Positions 8,617 to 16,756 of a stretch of 54,810 bases of DNA are shown here, piece after piece (positions within the stretch are counted from its first letter, which is position 1; the number at the start of each line of letters is the position of its first letter). The DNA lies in assembly GCF_030651835.1 (NCBI RefSeq), contig NZ_JAUSBX010000025.1, forward strand, positions 1 to 54,810, given 5' to 3'. The notes under the pieces were generated by a model that worked only from the letters and a program-made list of their open reading frames with translations, made no database searches and was not told the origin of the DNA. Origin of the DNA: Methylicorpusculum sp. GTDB taxonomy: Bacteria; Pseudomonadota; Gammaproteobacteria; Methylococcales; Methylomonadaceae. Both the position numbers and the translations under genes were made by a program.

Positions 8617-9585
8617 ATGAAAAAGAGTTGCTTGGTAACCGGGGCTAGTGGTTTTATTGGTGAAAGACTTGCTTGGCATTTATCGCAAAAAGGCTTTAAG
8701 GTCAGAGTTTTAAATCGGCGAGTGAAAAGCGATAAAATTGATTCATATCGAATCGATTTGGTTGAGGATAACGTTCCATCAAATCTATGTGCCGATATTG
8801 ACACAATATTTCATCTGGCCGGGAAAGCTCACGCTTTAACGGAAACTCACCAAGACGAAGCCGAATATTTCCAAGTTAACACCGAAGGTACTCGCAAGTT
8901 GTTGGAATCGGCCAAGCGGGAGGGCGTTCAGCGTTTTATTTTTTTCAGCAGCGTCAAGGCTGTAGGAAGCAGTTTAAATCAGCCAATGCATGAAACGGTA
9001 ACAGAACCAGCTGATGAACCTTACGGCCAATCTAAATATGAAGCAGAACAGCTCGTTTTACATGGCGGCTATGTGCCACACTCGGTCGTTATTCGCCCCT
9101 GTTTGGTGTATGGCAATACGGAAAAAGGTAATCTGCCTCGCATGATTAATGCTATCCGGAGTGGTTACTTTCCTCCCTTTCCGGAGGTGCATAACAAACG
9201 TTCGATGGTTCATGTTGAGGATGTGGTGCAAGCGGCATTATTGACAGCTGAAAATCCTAAAGCTGCAGGCCAGATTTATATTGTTTCAGATGGCCGCACC
9301 TATTCAACCCGAGAAATGTATGATTGGATTTGTGAGGCTTTAGGTAAACCACCTTCGTCATTTAATGTGCCGATGGTTTTACTGCAAGCTCTGGCTAAGC
9401 TTGGAGATGGGTTAGGTCGATTGCGCGGTCGCCGATTTTTTTTTGACACTGATGCGCTGAACAAATTAATCGGCTCGGCTTGGTATTCATCGGCAAAAAT
9501 TGAGCGTGAATTAGGTTTTCGATCTATACATGATTTGCAGGGATCCTTACCCGGGATTGTCAGATATCTTGAGAGAAACAGGTGA
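8617..9585 (+). CDS. NAD-dependent epimerase/dehydratase (WbpV/GalE-like SDR)
   Basis: This is an extended short-chain dehydrogenase of 322 residues. It has the Rossmann motif TGASGFIG near residues 8-15, a catalytic serine in FFSSVKAVG and the YGQSK (Y-x3-K) pair near 136-140. By family it binds NAD and epimerises or reduces a nucleotide sugar. With a WbpL-like transferase and a WbpM-like dehydratase downstream, the set resembles wbpV-wbpL-wbpM of Pseudomonas O-antigen loci, where WbpV is a UDP-GlcNAc C4-epimerase-type enzyme. I chose ATG 8617, with GGAG just upstream, over the GTG at 8602. The gene lies between two copies of the same MITE-like element in direct orientation. Confidence 0.8.
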   Translation: MKKSCLVTGASGFIGERLAWHLSQKGFKVRVLNRRVKSDKIDSYRIDLVEDNVPSNLCADIDTIFHLAGKAHALTETHQDEAEYFQVNTEGTRKLLESAKREGVQRFIFFSSVKAVGSSLNQPMHETVTEPADEPYGQSKYEAEQLVLHGGYVPHSVVIRPCLVYGNTEKGNLPRMINAIRSGYFPPFPEVHNKRSMVHVEDVVQAALLTAENPKAAGQIYIVSDGRTYSTREMYDWICEALGKPPSSFNVPMVLLQALAKLGDGLGRLRGRRFFFDTDALNKLIGSAWYSSAKIERELGFRSIHDLQGSLPGIVRYLERNR

Positions 9586-9628
9586 CAGTTAAATATTTTG
9601 TAGGGTGCGCATTGTGTCCCTTCTGTAA

Positions 9629-9791
9629 GACTATGTTTGTGTTAATAACTGGCGTCGCCTCGGCGTGGACTGCAGGGACGCGGAGGACATCAATGACGAA
9701 GGGGCTTTCACGTCCGTGTGGCCTGGATTCCGGCAGTCCCTGCCGGGATGACGCTTTCGATATTTTTTCAACTACCAATGCGAACATAGCC
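9629..9791 (+). mobile_element. MITE-like element, copy 2 (163 bp)
   Basis: This is the second copy of the element at 8268-8429. It starts GACTATGTTTGTGTTAATAA and ends CAACTACCAATGCGAACATAGCC-like, with the two ends forming imperfect inverted repeats. TGTAA is found at 9624-9628 and again at 9795-9799, a possible target duplication. The element fills most of the gap between the SDR gene and the WbpL-like gene. Open frames across it (such as 9582-9887) are not coding. Confidence 0.65.
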
Positions 9792-9894
9792 TTTTGTAAT
9801 CGCTTTGTGGTCGTTAAGGCCAGGAAATGGTTCGCAAAGCGCACTCCAAAGCGGCAACAACCGAGTGCACGTCGGATTGGGGTATAAGGACTTT

Positions 9895-10917
9895 ATGTTA
9901 GTTATGCCGGCGATGTGCCTGTTCGTTTTTGCGGCAAGTTACTATTTGACCGGCTGGATCAGGCGTTATGCCTTGAATAAAAGCGTGTTGGATGTACCGA
10001 ATGCTCGTAGTTCACATGCGACGCCGACGCCGAGAGGCGGAGGCTTGTCGGTTGTGTTGGTTTTTTTATCAGCGATTGGCGGGCTGTCTTTTTTTGATTC
10101 AATTGCGATCGAATCCGTTTATGTTGCCGGAATGATTCTGTCCGGTGCCTTAGTGGCGGCCATCGGTTTTTGGGACGATCATGTTTCGATTTCTGCGAAA
10201 TGGCGGTTTTTGGTGCATTTCATCGCGTCGGCTGGTGTGTTATTGATTTTCCCTGAATTACCCGAGATACAATTTTTCACGATAAGTTTATCCGGCAAGT
10301 CATTGTTGTTTGCTTTTTATACCTTCATGCTTGTTTGGCTGTTGAATCTTTATAACTTCATGGATGGCATCGATGGCATTGCCGGAGTTGAAGTAATTAC
10401 GACAGCGGCATCGGCTTCTTTGCTTTTAGTGTTGCAAAGTCAAAACGATTGGGCTTTAGTGATGATATTGCTGGCCTTGTCCGTTGCCGGCTTTCTGGTT
10501 TGGAATTGGCCGCCGGCTAAGATTTTTATGGGCGATGCCTGCAGCGGTTTTTTAGGTTTTACATTAGGTTTACTGGCTTTGACGACATCGATTACCGGTG
10601 CCTTGAATGTTTGGAGTTGGTGGATTCTGTTGTCGGTTTTCATCGTCGATGCAACGGTTACGTTGCTGCGGCGTATTGCTATGGGCGAAGTGTGGCACGA
10701 AGCGCATCGCAGTCATGCCTATCAAATACTTTCCAGACGTTTGATGTCGCATAAAAAAGTAACGCAAGGCGTGCTAATGATCAATGTCTTTTGGTTGTTG
10801 CCTTGGGCTTATCTGACGGCGAAATTACCAACATGGGCGCCCTTAATTTGTGTTATTGCGATGGCGCCATTGTTTGTTGCGGCCTTGATGATTGGTGCCG
10901 GAACGACGAATGATTAG
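9895..10917 (+). CDS. WbpL/WecA-type undecaprenyl-phosphate glycosyl-1-phosphate transferase
   Basis: The 340-residue polytopic membrane protein belongs to the polyprenyl-phosphate N-acetylhexosaminyl-1-phosphate transferase family. Key cytoplasmic-loop motifs are visible: SSHATPTPRGGG near residues 38-49, GFWDDH near 90-95, NFMDGIDGIAG near 153-163 and FMGDACSGFLGF near 210-221. The Asp residues bind Mg2+ and the nucleotide sugar. It starts glycan assembly by moving a sugar-1-phosphate onto undecaprenyl phosphate. The start is ATG 9895, preceded by AAGGA. An upstream in-frame start at 9805 would read through sequence next to the MITE-like element and has no support. In the wbpV-L-M order it corresponds to WbpL. 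Confidence 0.85.
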   Translation: MLVMPAMCLFVFAASYYLTGWIRRYALNKSVLDVPNARSSHATPTPRGGGLSVVLVFLSAIGGLSFFDSIAIESVYVAGMILSGALVAAIGFWDDHVSISAKWRFLVHFIASAGVLLIFPELPEIQFFTISLSGKSLLFAFYTFMLVWLLNLYNFMDGIDGIAGVEVITTAASASLLLVLQSQNDWALVMILLALSVAGFLVWNWPPAKIFMGDACSGFLGFTLGLLALTTSITGALNVWSWWILLSVFIVDATVTLLRRIAMGEVWHEAHRSHAYQILSRRLMSHKKVTQGVLMINVFWLLPWAYLTAKLPTWAPLICVIAMAPLFVAALMIGAGTTND

Positions 10918-10972
10918 AAAAGATTACGTTAATGTTGCAGGAAAATGTTTTAATTGAATATTCCTTAACCCA

Positions 10973-12529
10973 ATGACACGCAAAAAACTACCCATCGGCA
11001 TACAAACCTTCCGCGAGATCCGCGAGGACGATTGTTACTACGTCGACAAGACAGCGTTTGCGCTTAAGTTGGCCACGGAAGGTAAATATTATTTTCTGTC
11101 GCGACCGAGACGTTTCGGGAAATCATTGTTTCTTGACACGCTGGCCGAACTGTTTGCCGGCAACGAAGTGTTGTTTAAAGGGCTTTATTGCCATGATAAA
11201 TGGGATTGGACTAAGCAATATCCGCTGATTCGGATTAGTTTTGGCGGTGGCTTGATAAAAAGTGAAACTAGCTTAGAGGAAAAACTGGAAGAAATTTTTC
11301 GTATAAATTCCGAACGTTTGCTCATAAGCTGCGACTACGCATATTCGGACCGACGATTTTTTGCTCAAATGATACAAAGAGCCAGCGAAAAATTCGGCCA
11401 GCGTGTCGTCATCTTAATAGACGAATACGACAAGCCGATACTCGACAACATCACAAACCCGGATATTGCGAGACAGATGCTTGATGGCTTGCGTAACTTC
11501 TATTCAGTGATCAAGGATTGTGATGCGTTTATCCGCTTTGCGTTTTTGACCGGCGTATCCAAATTCAGCAAAGTCAGTCTATTTTCGGGATTGAATAATC
11601 TCGAGGATATTACCGTCAATGCCGCTTATTCGGCTATTTGCGGGTATAGCGAAACCGATGTCGATACGGTGTTTGCGGCGGAAGTTGAAGGTTTGGACCG
11701 CGATAAAATCAAGGACTGGTACAACGGTTATAACTGGACCGGCGAGTCGGTTTACAATCCTTTCGATTTGCTACTGCTGTTCCGCGAAAGACAATTCAAG
11801 CCGTTTTGGTTCGAGACCGGTACCCCGACGTTTTTAATCGATATTCTGACTGAACGCCTTGCCTGGTTGCCCGAGTTGGGACGGCTGGAGTCCGATGCTG
11901 AATTGCTGTCGACCTTTGATATCGACGATATGCCGACCGAGGCCTTGATGTTTCAAGCAGGATATTTAACGATCGACCGCGAAGAAAATTTAGGCGACGC
12001 TTATTTCTATCGGCTGAGGTTCCCGAACCGGGAGGTTTATCAAAGCCTTTACGGGCGCTTGTTGAGAACGTGGACGCCGGATGCGCAGGCCGAAGTCCGC
12101 AATCGCAAATCGCTGTATCGGCTATTGCAGAGTAACGATTTCGAAGGCCTTCAAAACTTATTCACGGCCTTTTACGCCGGAATTCCGCACGACTGGTACC
12201 GCAACAACCCGATCGCGCAATACGAAGGTTATTACGCCAGCGTTTTTTACAGCTACTTCGCTGCGTTGGGTTTGACCGTCACGCTCGAAGACGCGACGAA
12301 CCATGGGCGGATAGACATGACGGTGCATTTCAACAGGCAGATCTATCTATTCGAATTTAAAGTCGTGGAGCTGGTGCCGGAGGGCAAGGCGCTCCGGCAA
12401 TTGAAGGAAAAGAACTACGCCGAAAAATATAAAGCCGAAGGCGTTCCGATGCATTTGATCGGTGTTGAATTCAGCAAGGAAAGCCGAACGGTGATTGCTT
12501 TCGATGTTGAAACGATCATGGACTCATGA
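10973..12529 (+). CDS. AAA-ATPase-like protein with C-terminal PD-(D/E)XK nuclease domain (DUF1703 type)
   Basis: This 518-residue protein starts MTRKKLPIGIQTFREIRED, typical of the AAA-ATPase-like/DUF1703 family. A variant P-loop lies in FLSRPRRFGKSLF near residues 40-52, and a Walker-B-like LIDEYDKPI near 146-154. The last 70 residues carry a PD-(D/E)XK core: IDMTVHF with the Asp, then YLFEFKV with the E-x-K. The family is widespread and often multicopy in one genome; its biological role is not established to my knowledge, and mobility or defence roles have been suggested. It sits between wbpL- and wbpM-like genes, with visibly more G and C in its codons than its neighbours. This suggests a later insertion. 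Confidence 0.85.
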   Translation: MTRKKLPIGIQTFREIREDDCYYVDKTAFALKLATEGKYYFLSRPRRFGKSLFLDTLAELFAGNEVLFKGLYCHDKWDWTKQYPLIRISFGGGLIKSETSLEEKLEEIFRINSERLLISCDYAYSDRRFFAQMIQRASEKFGQRVVILIDEYDKPILDNITNPDIARQMLDGLRNFYSVIKDCDAFIRFAFLTGVSKFSKVSLFSGLNNLEDITVNAAYSAICGYSETDVDTVFAAEVEGLDRDKIKDWYNGYNWTGESVYNPFDLLLLFRERQFKPFWFETGTPTFLIDILTERLAWLPELGRLESDAELLSTFDIDDMPTEALMFQAGYLTIDREENLGDAYFYRLRFPNREVYQSLYGRLLRTWTPDAQAEVRNRKSLYRLLQSNDFEGLQNLFTAFYAGIPHDWYRNNPIAQYEGYYASVFYSYFAALGLTVTLEDATNHGRIDMTVHFNRQIYLFEFKVVELVPEGKALRQLKEKNYAEKYKAEGVPMHLIGVEFSKESRTVIAFDVETIMDS

Positions 12530-12647
12530 ACTATCGGTACGCAAGCATTAGAATGGGAAATTTCTGTCGTTAGCAAGTTCGATTCGACGTAGAAGTGATC
12601 AGAGAGCTTGGCGATTTGGAGAATTCAGCTTTGAAAAGGTAAGAATC

Positions 12648-14636
12648 ATGGAAAATTTAGCGCATTGGTTTTTAAGATTATCGCGTCCTAAAAAAGCGCT
12701 GATAACGATGAGTGCGGATGTGTTTTTTACGGTCTTTTCACTATGGCTGGCGTTTTCATTGCGGTTGGGCGAATTCTACGTTCCTAAGGACCGCGTTTGG
12801 ATCTTTTTTTTAGTGGCCCCTTGTATTGTCATTCCGATTTTTATCCGGATGGGCTTGTATCGAGCAATAATTCGTTATATCGGGGTTAGGGCTCTGGCAA
12901 CTATTACGCAAGCCGTTACGCTTTATGCTGTGATATTTGCTGCATTGGTTTTCCAATTAAGACTCGGTCTCGTTCCTAGAACTGTCCCGCCATTGAATTG
13001 GCTGCTCATGTTATTTTTTGCCTCGGGAAGTCGATTCATGGCGAGGTGGTGGTTTGGAGATTTATATGCCCGGCTTACGGCAAATACTGAACAGGAAAAT
13101 ACCCGAAGAAAAAATGTCATCATTTACGGTGCTGGGAGTGCCGGCGCACAGTTGGCTGCAGCATTAACCAATGGCAGAGAGTATAGGCCTGTTGCGTTTA
13201 TTGATGACGACAGTAAATTGCATAAGCAAAAAATCAATGGGATAAGAATTTACCCTTTGAGTGCGCTGACCTACTTGATTGAGCGCCATAAAGCCGCTGA
13301 TTTGTTATTGGCTATTCCTTCAGCGACCAGAGCCCGGAGAAGCGAAATAATCACACGCCTGGAATCTTATCCTGTTCACGTTCGAACAATGCCTGGCATG
13401 GCCGACATGGCGCAAGGTAAGGTTACATTTGACGAGCTGCAAGAAGTCGATATTGCTGATTTGTTGGGTCGGGATGCCGTAACGCCGGATCCTCAGCTGT
13501 TGATGGCTAATATTTCCGGTAAAGTGGTCATGGTAACCGGTGCCGGTGGCTCAATAGGATCTGAATTATGTCGGCAAATCATTGCTCTCAAGCCGTCCGC
13601 ACTCATTTTGTTTGAAATGAACGAATTTGCGCTGTATGACCTTGAAAAGGAATTACTCTGCAGCTTAACTCGTTTAAATAAGCAGCTTCGGATAATACCG
13701 GTATTAGGTTCGGTGCTTAATCAGCAGCGGGTGGAAAAAATTTGTACGGTTTTCGGTGTTCAGACTATTTATCATGCGGCCGCCTACAAGCATGTGCCAA
13801 TGGTGGAAAAGAACCCAGGCGAAGCAGTCTTAAATAATGTATTTGGTACATTAAGTCTGGCTAAGGCCGCCATTCAGTGCAAAGTGGAAACCTTTGTGCT
13901 CATCTCCACAGATAAGGCGGTAAGGCCTACCAATACCATGGGGGCGACCAAGCGTTTTGCCGAATTAATATTACAAGCGTTGAGTGTCGATCACGTCGAT
14001 AAACATAAAACACGTTTTACAATGGTCAGGTTTGGCAACGTATTAGGTTCTTCAGGGTCGGTTGTGCCTTTGTTCAGAGAACAGATAGCACGTGGAGGAC
14101 CGGTTACAGTCACTGATTCCAGAATAATACGTTATTTCATGACGATTCCTGAAGCCTCGCAGCTAGTGATTCAGGCCGGGGCTTTGGGGCGGGGTGGTGA
14201 TGTCTTTGTGCTTGATATGGGTGAGCCGGTTCGTATCTTGGATCTTGCCAGGCGTATGATCCATTTGAGTGGTCTTACGGAAAAGAACAATATCCAGCCA
14301 TCGGGTGACATCGAGATAGTGTTTACCGGATTACGGCCCGGCGAGAAGTTGTATGAGGAGTTACTAATTGGCGAGAATGTTTCTGAGACAACTCATCCCC
14401 GCATTATGCGAGCTCAGGAAGAGATTGTACCGTGGAAAATACTCAATCAAAAATTGCAGGAATTAGAGAAAGCGACTCTGTCAGATGATTACATGCAGGT
14501 TAGAAAAATCTTCAAGGAGGTTGTGTCGGGTTTTGCGCCACAATGCAGCATAGAGGATTGGATTTGGACGGAAAGCACTGGCAAACTGTCCGGGATAAAA
14601 GAGTTAAAGATTCGGAAACTAAACCAGATCAATTGA
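12648..14636 (+). CDS. WbpM/CapD-type nucleotide-sugar 4,6-dehydratase
   Basis: The 662-residue protein has four N-terminal membrane segments (about residues 15-135). A first nucleotide-binding domain follows with IYGAGSAGAQL near 160, then a catalytic SDR domain starting VTGAGGSIGSELCRQI near 298. The segment STDKAVRPTNTMGATKR near 418-434 contains the modified catalytic triad (Met in place of Tyr, then Lys) known from WbpM and FlaA1. GLRPGEKLYEELL near the end is also conserved. Family members convert UDP-GlcNAc to the 4-keto-6-deoxy sugar used for QuiNAc or FucNAc. The length equals typical WbpM. It closes the wbpV-L-M-like set and ends the polysaccharide region. Confidence 0.88.
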   Translation: MENLAHWFLRLSRPKKALITMSADVFFTVFSLWLAFSLRLGEFYVPKDRVWIFFLVAPCIVIPIFIRMGLYRAIIRYIGVRALATITQAVTLYAVIFAALVFQLRLGLVPRTVPPLNWLLMLFFASGSRFMARWWFGDLYARLTANTEQENTRRKNVIIYGAGSAGAQLAAALTNGREYRPVAFIDDDSKLHKQKINGIRIYPLSALTYLIERHKAADLLLAIPSATRARRSEIITRLESYPVHVRTMPGMADMAQGKVTFDELQEVDIADLLGRDAVTPDPQLLMANISGKVVMVTGAGGSIGSELCRQIIALKPSALILFEMNEFALYDLEKELLCSLTRLNKQLRIIPVLGSVLNQQRVEKICTVFGVQTIYHAAAYKHVPMVEKNPGEAVLNNVFGTLSLAKAAIQCKVETFVLISTDKAVRPTNTMGATKRFAELILQALSVDHVDKHKTRFTMVRFGNVLGSSGSVVPLFREQIARGGPVTVTDSRIIRYFMTIPEASQLVIQAGALGRGGDVFVLDMGEPVRILDLARRMIHLSGLTEKNNIQPSGDIEIVFTGLRPGEKLYEELLIGENVSETTHPRIMRAQEEIVPWKILNQKLQELEKATLSDDYMQVRKIFKEVVSGFAPQCSIEDWIWTESTGKLSGIKELKIRKLNQIN

Positions 14637-14646
14637 ATCTCGGGCC

Positions 14647-14685
14647 AAAAAAAACCTCCCAATGCTTTCGAAGCAAGGGGAGGTT
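14647..14685 (-). terminator. Rho-independent terminator facing the minus strand
   Basis: AACCTCCC (14653-14660) pairs with GGGAGGTT (14678-14685). TGCT/AGCA extends the stem around a TTCGA loop. Read on the minus strand the hairpin is followed by eight U (A8 at 14647-14654 on the plus strand, partly within the stem). There is no U tract on the plus side, so it would stop transcripts coming from the right, not the wbpM-like gene directly. Confidence 0.7.
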
Positions 14686-14905
14686 GAAAGATCAAGCAGA
14701 GTTTATGAGGAGGAACTGCTTGCAGGTACTACACCAGAAGGTAAAAAAACATCTCTTTGATTAAACAGACCCTGGTCAGGCGCTTAATCCGTACTTTCAA
14801 GTTTTTAATTTAGGACTTATAAATTTAATCTCGATAATACTGGTTAAATCAATTGTTTCTAGTTCGAAATGGCTGCTAAGAAAAAAAACGATCATTCAAC
14901 ACTTG
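14655..14905 (-). ncRNA. Possible small RNA on the minus strand (about 250 nt)
   Basis: The interval has no credible gene on either strand. It is bounded on the right by a good sigma70-like minus-strand promoter (14912-14939) and on the left by a minus-strand terminator with eight U. Such pairing suggests an independent transcript of about 250 nt. I do not recognise the sequence as 6S, tmRNA, RNase P or a Csr-type RNA. It could instead be an untranslated antisense tail against the 3' end of the wbpM-like gene. The existence of the RNA is inferred only from promoter and terminator patterns. Confidence 0.35.
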
Positions 14906-14911
14906 CTGGCT

Positions 14912-14939
14912 ACTATACAGACATATAATTTGCTTACAA
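14912..14939 (-). promoter_or_regulatory. Sigma70-like promoter, minus strand
   Basis: On the minus strand TTGTAA (14939-14934) and TATAGT (14917-14912) are 16 bp apart. No minus-strand gene follows, but a strong terminator does at 14685-14647. This supports the small-RNA reading. Confidence 0.4.
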
Positions 14940-15135
14940 TAGCTCAAAAGATAAATGGATTGTTTCTTGTAATTAAATAAACCATAATGTCAATAAATTT
15001 TTATGGTTTTTGTTAACTTGAAACAGTTTAAGCTTAAAGTTTTACAATTTGTGTTCGGCTTAGAGGATAAGCCGAAATTGCATATCACACAAAATAAACA
15101 TTAGCCTGACTGATCTTTAAATTTAGGAGTGGAAT

Positions 15136-16056
15136 TTGGATAAGCTAACGAGCATGACAGTTTTCGTAAAAGTAGCAAAGGCAGGGAGTTTTGCGGGTGG
15201 TGCTCGTGATCTGGGAATTTCCAGAGCTATGGCGACAAAACATATCATGCAACTGGAAGGTCATTTAGGTACACGCTTATTCAATAGAACAACGCGTAGT
15301 CTAAGTTTGACTGAAGTGGGCGGTTCTTACTTGGAGCGTTGCCAGCAGGTGCTTGAGGAAGTCGACGAAATGGAAGCTGCGGTGACACACTTGCAGACGG
15401 AGCCCCGGGGATTGCTGAAAATAAGCGCGCCACAGGTCATTGGTGCAACGCAAATTGCTCCGGCCATCGCTGAGTTTCTTAAATTGCATCCCGATTTATC
15501 GGTAGAAATGATTTTACAGGGAAATATAGGTGATCTGATCGATGAGGGCATAGATATGGCAATACATTTAGGCGGGGTGGAAGATACCAGCATGATTGCC
15601 CGTAAACTTGCCAGTTCCCCTTTGGTGATATGCGGTTCTCCGGCTTATTTTGAAAAATACGGGGAACCAAAATCACCGGAAGATTTGGCCGAGCATAGCT
15701 GCTTGATCAATTGGGCCATACCCCCCAGAGACCAATGGCGATTTAAAGGTGCTTACGGTGACTTTATGGTTAAGGTTTCAGGGCGAATCCAGTCAAACGT
15801 GGCGGATCCTATCCGGGTAGGAGCAATTGAAGGATTAGGATTAGTCATGCTGCCCAAGTACATTGTTGGCCGCGATATTGAAAAAGGTAAATTAAAACCG
15901 GTCCTTGAAGAATATGGATTGGATCCTCTGGAGATTCATGTCATTTACCCTCATCGCAAATATTTATCCGCAAAAGTTCGGCGATTTTTGGACTTTCTTC
16001 AAGATTGGCTGCCTCATCGGATAGGTATTGAAGGCAATAGAACGTGGAGTCAATAG
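15136..16056 (+). CDS. LysR-family transcriptional regulator
   Basis: The 306-residue protein has the LysR winged helix-turn-helix in its first 60 residues (FVKVAKAGSFAGGARDLGIS, then LEGHLGTRLFNRTTRSLSLT). An effector-binding domain of two Rossmann-like lobes runs from about residue 90 to 295. The subgroup resembles the AaeR/DsdC-like regulators that start with MDKLTSMTVFVKV. The start codon is TTG at 15136 with AGGAG just upstream, because no ATG gives the full helix-turn-helix. The effector and targets are unknown. LysR genes often control a divergent neighbour, but none is annotated upstream. The co-directional methyltransferase overlaps its end by 13 bases and may be co-transcribed. Confidence 0.85.
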   Translation: MDKLTSMTVFVKVAKAGSFAGGARDLGISRAMATKHIMQLEGHLGTRLFNRTTRSLSLTEVGGSYLERCQQVLEEVDEMEAAVTHLQTEPRGLLKISAPQVIGATQIAPAIAEFLKLHPDLSVEMILQGNIGDLIDEGIDMAIHLGGVEDTSMIARKLASSPLVICGSPAYFEKYGEPKSPEDLAEHSCLINWAIPPRDQWRFKGAYGDFMVKVSGRIQSNVADPIRVGAIEGLGLVMLPKYIVGRDIEKGKLKPVLEEYGLDPLEIHVIYPHRKYLSAKVRRFLDFLQDWLPHRIGIEGNRTWSQ

Positions 16057-16634
16057 CAGTCAAATGGGATCGTGCCTATGCTGATAGTGATCCTGTCAAT
16101 GCTCAACCTTGTGCAGTATTAGCCGAAAATAGTTACTTGTTACCGAGTCAAGGCTTGGCTTTGGATTTGGCCTGCGGACTGGGCGGAAATGCTTGTTTTC
16201 TTGCAGCGCAGGGATTGGTTACAGAGGCATGGGATTGCTCGGGTGTGGCACTGGCAAAATTAAAACAGTACGCCGGGACAAAAAAGCTTAATGTTTCTGT
16301 GCGACAATGCTTTGTAGGCGCAGAATGTTTTGTACCCTCCCGTTTTCATGTCATAGTAGTCTCAAGGTTTCTTGACCGGTCACTGTGTGATGCGATAATA
16401 GCCAGCTTAGTGCCGGGAGGTTTGCTCTTTTATCAGACGTTTACACTGACCAAGGTGAATGAGAAGGGCCCATCGAATCGAGATTTTCTGTTGGAAAATA
16501 CAGAATTACTCAAGCTTTTTGCGCCGTTAGATGTGCTGTATTACAGGGATAATCAGCGTATTGGCGATGCTTCTCAAGGTCTTAGAAATGAAGCTCAATT
16601 CATAGGGCTGAAACAGCCCAAGCCTTTAGAATAA
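16044..16634 (+). CDS. Class I SAM-dependent methyltransferase (TehB-like)
   Basis: The 196-residue protein begins VKWDRAYADSDP and carries the SAM motif ALDLACGLGGNACFLA near residues 38-53. WDCSGVALAKL follows as the acidic end of the second strand, and VIVVSRFLDRS is the motif-IV region. Small proteins of this kind (TehB/thiopurine-methyltransferase-like) methylate small molecules. The substrate cannot be read from sequence. The start is the GTG at 16044, inside the 3' end of the LysR gene, and ribosome binding there is weak, which suggests coupling. The length is normal for the group. Confidence 0.75.
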   Translation: MESIAVKWDRAYADSDPVNAQPCAVLAENSYLLPSQGLALDLACGLGGNACFLAAQGLVTEAWDCSGVALAKLKQYAGTKKLNVSVRQCFVGAECFVPSRFHVIVVSRFLDRSLCDAIIASLVPGGLLFYQTFTLTKVNEKGPSNRDFLLENTELLKLFAPLDVLYYRDNQRIGDASQGLRNEAQFIGLKQPKPLE

Positions 16635-16756
16635 GGATAAAAGCTGTTTGAGAACATTCAAGACCAATAGACAGGCATTAATACACAAAGGAATAGCTGA
16701 GCTAATGCCTTTAAAAAATCATATTTTAATCAACACAATACTAGAGTACATTTTAA

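Noticed and set aside
9582-9887. 101-residue open frame on + and 94-residue frame on - between the SDR and WbpL-like genes
   Set aside because: Both run through the MITE-like repeat copy 2 and show no protein family features.
9805-9894. N-terminal extension of the WbpL-like protein
   Set aside because: The 30 extra residues are basic and unlike the family; AAGGA before ATG 9895 gives the normal start.
14543-14764. 73-residue open frame overlapping the end of the wbpM-like gene
   Set aside because: It overlaps a well-supported gene in another frame and continues through a terminator hairpin.
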